Below are positions 11,140 to 20,711 of a DNA stretch of 64,000 bases, one piece after another. The stretch's first letter is position 1. Every line of letters starts with the position of its first letter. The notes beneath the pieces are model-generated. The model was not told the origin of the DNA, ran no database searches, and worked only from the letters and a program-made list of their open reading frames with translations. Source of the stretch: Scheffersomyces stipitis CBS 6054 (lineage: Eukaryota; Ascomycota; Pichiomycetes; Serinales; Debaryomycetaceae); the NCBI RefSeq assembly GCF_000209165.1, contig NC_009068.1, forward strand, positions 558,001 through 622,000, read 5' to 3'. Made by a program: the position numbers and the translations under genes.

Positions 11140-11495
11140 TTTCGCTGGCCGGATCTAGAAATTTTTCAATATCAGATTTCTCCGCCTACCACTCCAGCCA
11201 ACAGAAAACATTCCAAATCGTTTTGTCATCATTGGAATTTCTTCTCTAGAGTTTGCTGGTAGGAATCGAAAACAAGCTTGAAAGTTTTGTACTTAGTGTC
11301 GTTATCTGCTATTCACCGTAGTTAAGGTACAAGCCAGATTTTCAACTACTGAAAAAGACAAAGTCAACCAGACTCTTGACTACAAAAACTAGAAGTAAAC
11401 GGTCGATTTTGTTGATCTCAACTTTCTAATACATATCTAAGTTACTTGAACTTGACCAATTTTTCAGTCACAGCACAATTTATCAACCTGGCACA

Positions 11496-13286
11496 ATGTT
11501 CAAGCAAACAGCCAGACTCTTTCAAAGAGCTTCCAAATCTATACCCCCAGTGGTGCCAGCATACAAAAATATGTTAAAGGATCCTTCCACCAAATATGCT
11601 GCCTTTAAAGGAGTCAAGTTGGACAAGAGAACCTGGCCCTCAAAGTCTATCACCAAGGCTCCTAGGTGGTTATCTACTGATTTAAGAGATGGTAACCAAG
11701 CGTTGCCTGATCCCATGTCTGTCGAAGAGAAGAAGGAGTATTTTCACAAGCTCTTGGAGATCGGATTCAAAGAAATCGAGGTATCTTTCCCTTCTGCATC
11801 TCAAACAGATTTTGACTTCACCAGATATGCTGTGGAGAACGCACCAGATGATGTTTCGATCCAAGTTTTGACTCAGTCTAGAGAACCTTTGATCAGAAGA
11901 ACTGTTGAATCCGTAAAGGGTGCTAAGAAGGCTACCATACATACATACTTGGCTACTTCTGACGTTTTCCGTGATGTTGTTTTCAACATGTCACAAGAAG
12001 ATGCAATTGCCAAAGCCATTGAAACTACCAAGTTGGTCAAGTCTTTGACAAAGGACGATCCAGAAATGCAGGAAACCGAGTGGACCTTGGAATTCTCTCC
12101 TGAATGCTTCTCAGATACTCCTACCGAATTTGCTGTGCAAATTTGTGAAGCAGTCAAGAACGTCTGGGAGCCAACTGTAGAGAATCCTATCATTTTCAAC
12201 TTGCCAGCTACCGTTGAAGTTGCTTCTCCAAACGTCTACGCTGACCAGATCGAATACTTTGCTACCCACATTTCCGAACGTGAAAAGGTGTGTATTTCTC
12301 TTCATGCTCACAATGACCGTGGCTGCGGTGTTGCTGCCTCGGAATTAGGTTTATTGGCTGGCGGAGACAGAGTCGAAGGTTGTTTGTTTGGAAACGGTGA
12401 AAGAACCGGTAACGTAGACTTGATCACTGTTGCTCTCAACATGTACACCAATGGAGTTGCACCGGAGTTGGACTTTTCAGAAATCGAAAAGCTCATCGAG
12501 GTCAGTGAAAGATGTAACAAAATCCCAGTTCACCCAAGAGCTCCATACTCTGGATCCTTGGTCGTTTGTGCCTTCTCTGGTTCTCACCAAGATGCTATCA
12601 AGAAGGGATTCTCCAAGGCTGAAGCCAGAGCTGCTAGGGGTGACACCAAATGGGCCATTCCATACTTGCCATTAGACCCTAAGGATATCGGTAGAAACTA
12701 CGAGGCCGTTATCAGAGTCAACTCTCAATCTGGTAAGGGAGGTGCTGCCTGGGTCATCTTGAGATCTCTCGGCTTGGACTTGCCAAGACACTTGCAAGTT
12801 GTCTTTTCTGGTATTGTTCAGGAAAGAGCTGACTCTTTGGGTAGAGAATTGAAGTCTGAAGAGATTGCCGCTTTGTTCAACGAGCAGTACTGCTCTACTT
12901 CCAACTTGTCTGTCAAGGACTTCGAGATAACTAAGAGAAAGAATGCTCCAGAGAACAAGGACCGTGAGATCTTTGCTGTCTTGCAGGCTGGATCCAAGAC
13001 CGTTGACGTCAGTGGACAAGGTAACGGACCTATTTCGGCCTTTGTGGATGCCATATCCAAGAAATACGGTGTTTCCTTTGAAGTCGTCAACTACAGTGAA
13101 CACAGTTTAGGCAGTGGTACCCAGAGTAAGGCTGCTACTTACATTGAGTTAGCCTACAACAACTCTAACAACGAGCATGTTACAAAGTGGGGATGCGGCA
13201 TTAACACAGATGTGTCGCAGGCTTCGATGGAGGCCATTCTTTCTGTTGTGAACTCATTGATTGATAGCAAGGAAATTAATTTGTAG
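11496..13286 (+). CDS. LEU4: 2-isopropylmalate synthase, mitochondrial
   Basis: A 596-residue enzyme that condenses acetyl-CoA with 2-oxoisovalerate, the first committed step of leucine synthesis. The first 35 or so residues are basic and Ser/Ala-rich without acidic residues, fitting a mitochondrial presequence. The TIM-barrel catalytic domain starts near residue 55 with STDLRDGNQAL, which holds the catalytic Arg and metal-binding Asp. The metal-binding HAHNDRG motif is at residues 269-275 and GNGERTGN follows. The C-terminal LeuA allosteric domain, which mediates leucine feedback inhibition, covers about 445-590. Length and domain order are normal for fungal Leu4/Leu9. Whether a second isozyme exists cannot be told from this window. 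Confidence 0.97.
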   Translation: MFKQTARLFQRASKSIPPVVPAYKNMLKDPSTKYAAFKGVKLDKRTWPSKSITKAPRWLSTDLRDGNQALPDPMSVEEKKEYFHKLLEIGFKEIEVSFPSASQTDFDFTRYAVENAPDDVSIQVLTQSREPLIRRTVESVKGAKKATIHTYLATSDVFRDVVFNMSQEDAIAKAIETTKLVKSLTKDDPEMQETEWTLEFSPECFSDTPTEFAVQICEAVKNVWEPTVENPIIFNLPATVEVASPNVYADQIEYFATHISEREKVCISLHAHNDRGCGVAASELGLLAGGDRVEGCLFGNGERTGNVDLITVALNMYTNGVAPELDFSEIEKLIEVSERCNKIPVHPRAPYSGSLVVCAFSGSHQDAIKKGFSKAEARAARGDTKWAIPYLPLDPKDIGRNYEAVIRVNSQSGKGGAAWVILRSLGLDLPRHLQVVFSGIVQERADSLGRELKSEEIAALFNEQYCSTSNLSVKDFEITKRKNAPENKDREIFAVLQAGSKTVDVSGQGNGPISAFVDAISKKYGVSFEVVNYSEHSLGSGTQSKAATYIELAYNNSNNEHVTKWGCGINTDVSQASMEAILSVVNSLIDSKEINL

Positions 13287-13550
13287 ATTTGATTTTGATA
13301 ATTAAAAGTTAGTTAAACAATAAAAGTACGATAGAGGACTATTTACAAAGAATGAATAATACTCAATAAGTCAATACTCGAGCAAACAAGTCTATCAAAT
13401 GCATTGCCATCTGTAGTTTGTAGATATTTGCGCATATGGTGTGGATTCATTGTACTTTGTGAGTACGATTTGGGTGCAAAGTCTGGACAGTCCGATAAAG
13501 CAGCTCTGCGTCTCTGTAGCAAATTCTCACTCTGTGCGACAGAACTCAGT

Positions 13551-13567
13551 CTAGGGCTCAGCCCTAG
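13551..13567. promoter_or_regulatory. Perfect palindrome with two Tbf1-type half-sites in the RPL16 promoter
   Basis: CTAGGGCTCAGCCCTAG is a perfect 8-1-8 inverted repeat. Each arm resembles the AGCCCTAA-type site used by Tbf1 at ribosomal-protein promoters in Candida. It lies about 270-285 bases before the RPL16 ATG and 12 bases before a CACGTG. Confidence 0.6.
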
Positions 13568-13579
13568 TTAAGTCAGCGG

Positions 13580-13585
13580 CACGTG
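13580..13585. promoter_or_regulatory. CACGTG (Cbf1-type site), RPL16 promoter, distal
   Basis: Perfect CACGTG directly after the Tbf1-like palindrome. In Candida albicans Cbf1 sites accompany Tbf1 sites at ribosomal-protein genes. Confidence 0.55.
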
Positions 13586-13664
13586 ATGTAGGACACTACT
13601 GCACACACCACTCTGCACTACCTGGCTCGTTAAACTCATCGTTCGCACTGATAAATATTTCAGT

Positions 13665-13670
13665 CACGTG
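13665..13670. promoter_or_regulatory. CACGTG (Cbf1-type site), RPL16 promoter, proximal
   Basis: Second perfect CACGTG, in the context GTCACGTGC, 85 bases downstream of the first and 165 bases before the RPL16 start. Confidence 0.5.
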
Positions 13671-13835
13671 CTGTTCAGGCTCCATCCGCTCCAATTCTCC
13701 CAGCGATTCTCTCTCTGAATCGCAGTCTCTTTCGCAGTGCGAAAATTGCTATAGTGGGAAAATTTTTTTCTGTAGCCTACAAGAGTTCTTTTCTTTCTTC
13801 CTTGTTTAGTTGATAACTCCATACAATTATACACG

Positions 13836-14438
13836 ATGTCTACCTTCGAACCAGTTGTTGTCATTGACGGTAAGGGCCACTTGTTGGGTCGTTTGGCCTC
13901 CATTGTGGCCAAGCAAGTCTTGAACGGCCAAAAGATTGTCATTGTCAGAGCCGAAGCCTTGAACATCTCCGGTGAATTTTTCAGAAACAAATTGAAATAC
14001 CACGACTACTTGAGAAAGTCCACCAGATTCAACAAGACCCACGGTCCTTTCCACTTCAGAGCCCCATCCAGAATTTTCTATAAAGCCGTCAGAGGTATGA
14101 TTCCTCACAAGACTGCCAGAGGTAAGGCTGCTCTTGAAAGACTCAAGGTATTTGAAGGTGTCCCACCTCCATACGACAAGAAGAAGAGAGTTGTTGTTCC
14201 CCAAGCCTTGAGAGTCTTGAGATTGAAGCAAGGTAGAAAATACACCACCGTCGGTAAGTTGTCCTCCGCTGTCGGCTGGAAGTACGAATCCGTCGTTGGC
14301 AAGTTGGAAGAAAAGAGAAAGTTACAGGCTGCCGAATACTACGCCAAGAAGAAGGCCTTGACCAAGAAGATCACTGCTGCTAAGGCTTCCACCGCCGAAT
14401 CCGAAGTTGCTCAACAATTAGCCACCTTCGGTTACTAA
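13836..14438 (+). CDS. RPL16: 60S ribosomal protein L16 (uL13 family)
   Basis: A 200-residue protein nearly colinear with S. cerevisiae Rpl16A/B from the N-terminal [16 protein letters not shown] to the C-terminal FGY. It carries the uL13 core and the eukaryotic C-terminal Lys-rich helix. It is a structural component of the large ribosomal subunit. The gene is uninterrupted here, whereas the S. cerevisiae paralogues carry an intron near the start. Codon choice is strongly biased (TTG for Leu, AAG for Lys, GTC/GTT for Val), as expected for a very highly expressed gene. The upstream palindrome and two CACGTG sites match the ribosomal-protein promoter design known in Candida. Confidence 0.97.
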   Translation: MSTFEPVVVIDGKGHLLGRLASIVAKQVLNGQKIVIVRAEALNISGEFFRNKLKYHDYLRKSTRFNKTHGPFHFRAPSRIFYKAVRGMIPHKTARGKAALERLKVFEGVPPPYDKKKRVVVPQALRVLRLKQGRKYTTVGKLSSAVGWKYESVVGKLEEKRKLQAAEYYAKKKALTKKITAAKASTAESEVAQQLATFGY

Positions 14439-15196
14439 GCGTCCTTGTGTATTATGTGAGGCTCTGGCTTTGGCTCGAGCCTAGCAACGACTAAAACGAA
14501 GTGTAGCTGGACGGACGACCTTGTCGTTTGTCTGGTGTTGCTTCACCCTCCTTTTTCTTATTAATATCAATACATGCAAATACAAATTGTCATAGAGTAG
14601 CGGATATGTAGAAAAAGAATATTTTATCTTACTTGAATTTGTAGCAAAGTGTAGCTGTTTCTACAATATCTGGATTCAAAGACAGAGAGGTCCTTGCTGG
14701 TCTTCTACAGATCAGATAACGGTTCCTAGTCCGCAAGAAAGTGAATCATATTGTAGATGCACAAAGATCGTACTACCTGAAAAATGTATGGCTGAAAAAT
14801 TTATGGCTGAAAAATTCTGTCGCATCTTAGCGAATCTTATCTACATAGAATCGTTAATATGGAAGTTTCCAAAATTAGGAAAAGGTGATAGGGCCATTAG
14901 CATTTTATAAACCTTTTCAGTCCTGGAAGAATGTGAAGTCTCCTATAATTGCTACGATGTGTTGTTACTCTTTATGACTGAGGTTCTGGCTGAAAATCAG
15001 TCGCAGGATCTACTATACGTTACTTGAGCTTAAGCCAGAGTATATCTATTGAAGAGTAAGCTGTTAACATACTCTTCAAAAACATACCGTAGAATGCCAG
15101 CGCATAGCACAAACTAGATCTACTGGCTATCCTGTATTACGATTTCTACTCCTCTGGCATAATGTATTTCGTTTCTATTCGTGCATTCGTTATATT
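14439..15196. other. Intergenic spacer, convergent 3' ends
   Basis: The 3' flanks of RPL16 (plus) and the next gene (minus) meet here. A short direct repeat, TATGGCTGAAAAAT, occurs twice near 14787-14815. No gene or structured RNA recognised. Confidence 0.5.
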
Positions 15197-16015
15197 CTAC
15201 AGATTGAAGAAGAACCGTTTCAACGATCTTCTGAGCTGGCGAGGAGGCCTCTTGAAGTCATCGGCGTCCTTGCCGGTGTCTAGACCAACTTTTGTAGCCG
15301 ATCTCGACAATTTGGACGATTGGCTCTCTACTTTGCTAACTATCGTCTGGCTATTGACAGAATTAGAAGTGAGAGTGCTGGTGTTAGACACCACCGACGA
15401 CTGTCTGCCGTTCTTGGACTTGATCTTGTTGATAAAGCCATCCATGTAAGTGACTGGCTGTGAATTCATGTCGATTTTCACCTTGACTCCGTTCACAACC
15501 ACATGGTCGTTGACGTAGTTCTTGAGATTGAAGAACTGGTAGATGGAAGGAGTTGGCTGTGAGCCTATGGTGCTGTCGCTATTAATACAAACTAGAAAAG
15601 AATTGAACTGCTGGATGTTGAGCGTATGCAAGTAGGGCGAGGTTTTGTTTTCAAACTTGTAGCCTTTGCCCAAATGAATTAGTGAGATTTGGTCAATGTA
15701 AAACCGTGTCCCAAAAATGTGACTCTGGCCCTGGTACAAGTATATGAGAAGATGTGTAACTGTAAGGTCCAGCAACGAAAGTCGAACGGAGTCGCTGTCG
15801 ATGAACGAGTTGATCACATTTAGCACGGAGCAGATGCGGATGACGATCTCCTGGTGGTTGTAGATAAGCGTAATGTCCTGGTCTGTTTTCTGGTGCTGCA
15901 CTAGATCGGCGATTCGCAGTGAGAGATACGTCTGAAAGATCGAGGTGTTGAAATCGTCGATAAGCGGAAGCGTGGTGCAAGAGTCGCAAGGAGAAAGTAG
16001 TGGACTGGAAGACAT
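15197..16015 (-). CDS. Unrecognised protein, 272 residues
   Basis: A clean ORF with an ATG at 16015 that I cannot place in a family. Residues 1-200 look globular, with mixed hydrophobic and polar segments (for example YLYQGQSHIFGTRFYIDQISLIHLGKG, given here as YLYQGQSHIF then GTRFYIDQISL). Residues about 205-250 are Ser/Thr-rich and probably disordered. The C-terminus is strongly basic (RQLRRSLKRFFFNL). No signal peptide or clear membrane helix. The basic-aromatic tail could bind membranes or nucleic acid, which is only inference. Codon use resembles the neighbours, so it is probably a genuine, fast-evolving clade-specific gene. Confidence 0.65.
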   Translation of the reverse strand: MSSSPLLSPCDSCTTLPLIDDFNTSIFQTYLSLRIADLVQHQKTDQDITLIYNHQEIVIRICSVLNVINSFIDSDSVRLSLLDLTVTHLLIYLYQGQSHIFGTRFYIDQISLIHLGKGYKFENKTSPYLHTLNIQQFNSFLVCINSDSTIGSQPTPSIYQFFNLKNYVNDHVVVNGVKVKIDMNSQPVTYMDGFINKIKSKNGRQSSVVSNTSTLTSNSVNSQTIVSKVESQSSKLSRSATKVGLDTGKDADDFKRPPRQLRRSLKRFFFNL

Positions 16016-17779
16016 GGCGATGGTATATCTTCAAATGTGGTATGGAATTTGGTTGTATGAAAGAGTCTCGAAACTAAGAGAACGAGTACGAAATGTATGA
16101 GATATGAAATATCAGTTCAAAGTCAGATCGACTGAGACAAATATCAGCCTATATTACGAGACTTATTGACAGCAGATCTGTGTGTGTTGTCGTGGCCCAC
16201 TGGATATTTTTGCTGTTGATTGTGGGAATGTGGAGTCTGGAGAGTGTGGGGTCCAGCTGAAATCGAGTGGATCGTGGAAAAAAGGATAATAGCGAGACAA
16301 AAGGAGAATGAAGCAGAGAAGTCTAGAGCAGCCTGGAAAGGACCATCAACAGGAATACTGCTATTATATATTGGATATACAACAATAGGAGGTGGAATCA
16401 CCAACCAACAATACAGCAAAAAAAAATTGGTGAAACTGAAAATTATTCCACCAATAAAATTTTATTTTGTCACTTTCGTATCAAAACATCACGATTCGTA
16501 GACACGGCTCTCCACAGAAAAGTTCCGGTGCATAAAACACGGAGAAACTGCATCCGCCATAGAAAAGATGACGAAAGAGACGAAAAGAAAGTACGTGATA
16601 AAGGCAGACAATAGTGCTACAAGAGGTGGGAAATGAGAGTATACGAGTTTACGAGAGTGTGAGAGAACATGGCGGTATTCTAAAGCCGTGGAAGTGTACC
16701 GCAAGGAGTATGAGATTGGACTGGTGAATTTTAGGGAAGATAATTTTTAGTGAGAAAAGTGAAAAAAAAATTTGTTTGACGTCTCCAGGTCAATTTAGGG
16801 GGAGCGAAAGTTTCTCGTGGGTAACCAGGAGAGAAAAAGTTCCTCTTGCCAACACCTTGCCAACACCACTTTACCTTCTATCAAACATGGGGGCAGCCGG
16901 AGTTCGTACCTCCTATCGTGATTCTATAACCACGCAATGTGTCAAGTCTCCCTGAGCCACTTCGAGCCAAGCTCTTCCCGTCGAAACTTATTCTGAGCTC
17001 GAGTCTTCCCCAAGGTTGCAATCTCTTATTGCCCCGGAAATTCAGGGCGGGGAGCGCCTGCACGTAGCAAATACGAGAATCTCTCCATTTTCTCGCCGTG
17101 GGGCGGGTGGGGAAGTCACGCTGGCTCGGTACGCTCTCGGTACTCTAGCGAGAGTGCATCTTGGTAGGGAGACTTCAGTGAGTGGCGAGACTTTAGTGAG
17201 AGAAGACCCGGCAGCAGCTGCTAGTGGGCGAGAGAATGGAGCACCAGCAGCAAATTAGCGGTGGTGGTAGTGTCGTGATGTCAGTTCCACGGCAAGGCGA
17301 CGACCATCTTCGGTATGGAATTTCGTTCTAAGCAGCCAGTCGTGATGCCAGTAAAGTGTCAGTTCCAAATGTATCATCTCTGTATGTCTGCAGTTGGATC
17401 GTGCCGAAGATCTCACAAGAGCAATGGAACACAATCTGGCATGAGGATGCAACTTGTTACTATCTGACATCTCTTTCTTATCTCTCTGCTTCTAATCTCA
17501 TTTTGCATCTGTAGAAGTGAATCTTGTTCAATTTGTGTTTTGTTTAATTCTTCTCTCTTCTCACTTCTCTTCTTCTACTGGACTCTCACTCTCTCCTTCT
17601 CCTTCTCTCTGTCTCTCCTTCTCTCCGTCTCTCCTTCTCTCTGTCTCTCCTTATCCTCTTGTATGATTTCTCTTGTTGTTTCCTCTCCTCTCCTACTCTT
17701 CTACTCTCTCTTCTGTGTTCACGAATTCTTTGTTCTATTCATTCCATATTCTCTATCATGATTCATTACTATTACTCTA
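16016..17779. other. Long intergenic region
   Basis: About 1.76 kb between two minus-strand genes. It includes A-rich tracts, a relatively GC-rich part near 16880-17260 with copies of TAGCGAGA (16290, 17146), and a long CT tract next to the downstream gene. Short ORFs show no recognisable domain. Confidence 0.5.
17551..17660. repeat. Polypyrimidine tract with imperfect CT-rich repeats
   Basis: More than 100 bases of almost pure C and T with irregular repeats of CTCTGTCTCTCCTT-like units. It lies about 120 bases past the stop codon of the minus-strand gene at 17780, so that gene's transcript would carry a purine-rich 3' end if it extends so far. Confidence 0.8.
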
Positions 17780-18589
17780 CTACACCTCTACCTCTTCATC
17801 CACCAACATGCTCACGTAGCTGCTGTACTCCTTGTCAACTAGAAACAACGCATACGGCGTCGTTCCACTCGTAGCCTTCCTCACTACACTCACCAACAAC
17901 TGGTTCTTCTCGTTGTACGAGAGCTGCGCCTGTGGCAGTTCTAAAATCAGATACAAGTTCTCGATCACCACCACCAATCTTGTGCTCTCGGGCATCGCCT
18001 TGGCCTTCTCGCCGATCTTGTTCCTGATCTCTTGTATGGTATCGATCTGCTCGTAGTCTATAATCCTCCCTAGGTTATCGTTATCCACAAGCGTTATAAG
18101 CTCGTAGGGCCCAGTATTGTTGAAGTAGATCACCTGGACATTCGAAAGAGTAGTGCCTCTTCTACTGGCAACTTCGATACCACTACCGGCTTCCTTGTCT
18201 TCACTGGCCTGCTCGGACATCATCTTCAATTGGGCAACAACGTAGGCGACACAGGGTGCCAAACGGCCGTCTCTGGTGTAGACATATGTCGAGGATGGCG
18301 AAGGAACCACCGACACTGGAACTTTAGCGGAGTCTCTCGTGTCTCTGGTTAAAGACGTAGATGCTGTGGTAGCCGTGAACGCTGAAGCGGCCGACGAAAA
18401 CGTGGAAGCGGCCAGTGTAAAGGATGCGTTGGTGGATGTGCTGGCAGTCGACCCTCTCATACGACTGGTGCGTCTGTCTGGCGTCTTCAAGCTGGAAAAT
18501 GAGATTGTGCTCGAGTTTGAAATTGTCGAGTCTGAATCAGACATTCCTGAATCTTCGACATTCCTAATTGCATGCATTTTTTTCCCCAT
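17780..18589 (-). CDS. Unrecognised protein, 269 residues
   Basis: An ATG-started ORF (MGKKMHAIRN; Met5 is an alternative start). Residues 1-90 are Ser/Thr/Ala-rich and probably disordered. Residues from about 100 on look folded. They include a hydrophobic strand ending in an acidic residue (RLVVVIENLYLILELP), reminiscent of a Walker-B strand in RecA-like folds, but there is no Walker-A P-loop. Catalytically dead RecA-like subunits such as those of Elongator or Rad51-paralogue complexes are one possibility; this is a structural hunch only. No signal peptide or membrane segment. Confidence 0.65.
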   Translation of the reverse strand: MGKKMHAIRNVEDSGMSDSDSTISNSSTISFSSLKTPDRRTSRMRGSTASTSTNASFTLAASTFSSAASAFTATTASTSLTRDTRDSAKVPVSVVPSPSSTYVYTRDGRLAPCVAYVVAQLKMMSEQASEDKEAGSGIEVASRRGTTLSNVQVIYFNNTGPYELITLVDNDNLGRIIDYEQIDTIQEIRNKIGEKAKAMPESTRLVVVIENLYLILELPQAQLSYNEKNQLLVSVVRKATSGTTPYALFLVDKEYSSYVSMLVDEEVEV

Positions 18590-19574
18590 CCAACAGTTGA
18601 AGATACTGAACTACGGTATGTTTGCATTGTTTTACGTTTTGAATTTCATTTTCGGTTTCGTTGCCTTTTCTCATTTTCACACTTAAACCATTATGCCAGC
18701 AAGAACTGTTGTTGGAGGCGGATTTGTGCAGAAGTTGGAATTCCATCACATTCAGTACTATCGTCTAACTATAGTCCCGCCTACAGAATTAGTTCGGTTA
18801 TGCAAGTAGACAATCGTGATTAGCTAAAGCTAGTGTGGTTTCAAGTGTCTGCGCAAATTGGTGATAAAGTGGTCCTTGTGGATCACGAAAGAAGTTCTAG
18901 AGATCGATTCAGGAATGGTACATCAGTACTGGCTCGTGCCTTATAAGTCGTAATGCAGGCAATGTATAACAATGTACAATCTAAGGGACTCTATCTGTAT
19001 CTAATGGTGGAATCTGGCGTATTTATCTACATTTACATGACTTTCATGAAAGTTGCAGCCATTTATGCACAAATTTTCAATTATATTTATAAGCATTATG
19101 ATTAATTGAATTACAACATTATTAAAGAAGAAAAAGAAGACGACTTCGACAGGTCTATTAGTAACGGATAGCCTTCAAAAAAAAAGATTGGCCATAGTTT
19201 GAATATGAAAATCGAAATTCACGTCGGTATATCAAAGATACAATTTTCGTTGGAAGGCACCATAACTGGCACAATTATCGAAATACACCTATGGGTGTAT
19301 CAATGAAGAATACCTGATTGAATTATGTCATTTTTATCATTTGGAGCATTGTGATTTCCTAGTTTTACAATTAATATTGAAATATGCAATCCAGTTTCCA
19401 TGTCCTTTACTATGACCTTTTAACACAGTGATTTTGGGTTGATTAAACAGTTCGTATTGCAATCGTGATTTTCGTTACAATTTTCAAAATAGTGAAAACT
19501 TCATGAGACTGAAATTTTCAGTTGAAATCTCTAAAATAGCAAAAATTTAAAAGATCTCTCGAGAGACACACCCT
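18590..19574. other. Intergenic spacer
   Basis: About 1 kb of increasingly AT-rich sequence between two minus-strand genes: promoter of the 269-residue gene and 3' flank of GSF2. No gene recognised. Confidence 0.5.
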
Positions 19575-20711
19575 CTACTTGTCCAACTTGTTGGCAACAG
19601 AAGCGTGCTTTCTCTTCTCGACAATCTTCTTGATGTTGTCGTTGGAGTACAACAAACCGTATCTTCTGTACTGTTTGATGTAGTCTGTCAATTCAGAGCC
19701 CTCCTTGTCATCGACGTACTGGGTGAACAAGAGTCCCAATTGACCAAAGTACTCAAAGTTCAACTCCAACTTGAACGTAGGGTTTTCTTCGTCCAGAGCC
19801 TGGTCAAGCAACTCTTTGAAAGTGCCCTTGTGTTCAATAGGAGTGTTGTAACCTTCACCAGGGCCCAAGTGACAGCCCAAGTTCTTCATGATGTCGAACA
19901 AACCGGCTCTGTGTGCCTGGATCATGCCTCCATGCTCCTTGATCTTGTATTCGCGGAAGTATTCGTTGTACTCATCAGGGGTGGCCTTTCTGGTTCCTGT
20001 CCAGCCCAATTCAATTAACTCTTCCTTGGTGATTTCGTCACGAATGTTCTTACGGGCAAAACGCAAAAGCTTGACTGGGTTGAACATTCCTGAGTAGAGA
20101 AGGCCAAAGATAGCAGCGATCTTCAAAAGGTGGAACACAAAGAAAATCAACTGACCTGGAATTGCAATGCTCTTGCCAATGTCCTCCACAAGAGTGTTGG
20201 CGACATTTGGGTAGCCAAAGTGAATAGCAACTTTAGCAGCAAGTTGGGAAAGCGTGTTGGTCAAACAAATACCAGGAGTAGGCGAAATAAAATCAGGCAA
20301 ATCAGTGTATAACCATGTTGCCAAGGCTGCAATCGTGGAGTAGAAACCAAAATCGTTGAAAACCCATACTGGCAAAATCAACTGACCGGGCCACACATGC
20401 TGAGAGACTTTGTCGTCAAGGTTGGCAATCTTCTTGGTTTGCTTATGAGCATCGTATTCGAAGATGAAGTTACCATCTTCAGTCAAGTAGCCTGGAGACG
20501 TAGACACTTCAAAGCCAACTGGCTTGGCTTCGTAGAAGATGGAGGGTCTCAACGCGATGGGCAAGGTGTTGAAGATCTTGAACAAATCACGGAAGGTGGT
20601 TGTGGTCTTGATCTGGAAACAGTAGTCCTTTTCCATATCCTCGTTAAAACGAACGTAAATATCGAAGTACTCGTTGTGTTCGTCCACTTCGGGAGCTTGT
20701 TTTTCAGACAT
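19575..20711 (-). CDS. GSF2: Gsf2-like ER membrane protein that promotes hexose-transporter export
   Basis: A 378-residue protein resembling S. cerevisiae Gsf2 along its length. Shared blocks include the N-terminal YVRFNEDMEKDYCFQI segment, LRPSIFYEAKPVGF, WPGQLILPVW, WLYTDLPDFISPTPGICLTN and LGWTGTRKATPDEYNEYF. Two hydrophobic segments at about 118-140 and 190-215 are probable membrane helices. S. cerevisiae Gsf2 is an ER protein required for Hxt1 export and normal glucose repression. This links functionally to the HXT2-type transporter near the end of the window, although the genes are 36 kb apart. The gene shares a 3.2 kb divergent spacer with the GAS/PHR gene. Confidence 0.88.
   Translation of the reverse strand: MSEKQAPEVDEHNEYFDIYVRFNEDMEKDYCFQIKTTTTFRDLFKIFNTLPIALRPSIFYEAKPVGFEVSTSPGYLTEDGNFIFEYDAHKQTKKIANLDDKVSQHVWPGQLILPVWVFNDFGFYSTIAALATWLYTDLPDFISPTPGICLTNTLSQLAAKVAIHFGYPNVANTLVEDIGKSIAIPGQLIFFVFHLLKIAAIFGLLYSGMFNPVKLLRFARKNIRDEITKEELIELGWTGTRKATPDEYNEYFREYKIKEHGGMIQAHRAGLFDIMKNLGCHLGPGEGYNTPIEHKGTFKELLDQALDEENPTFKLELNFEYFGQLGLLFTQYVDDKEGSELTDYIKQYRRYGLLYSNDNIKKIVEKRKHASVANKLDK

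Larger units (their letters stand above)
10234..11495. other. Divergent promoter region between NSR1 and LEU4
   Basis: About 1.26 kb shared by two genes transcribed away from each other. It contains poly-A/T tracts near NSR1, a TTTGCACCC word at 10394-10402, a CACGTG and a near-match to the Leu3 site on the LEU4 side. The last 250 bases before LEU4 are AT-rich. One 65-codon ORF here has no support. Confidence 0.6.

Noticed and set aside
17540..17874. Overlapping ORFs rich in Ser, Leu and Phe in the CT tract
   Set aside because: Direct translation of a polypyrimidine repeat; low complexity.
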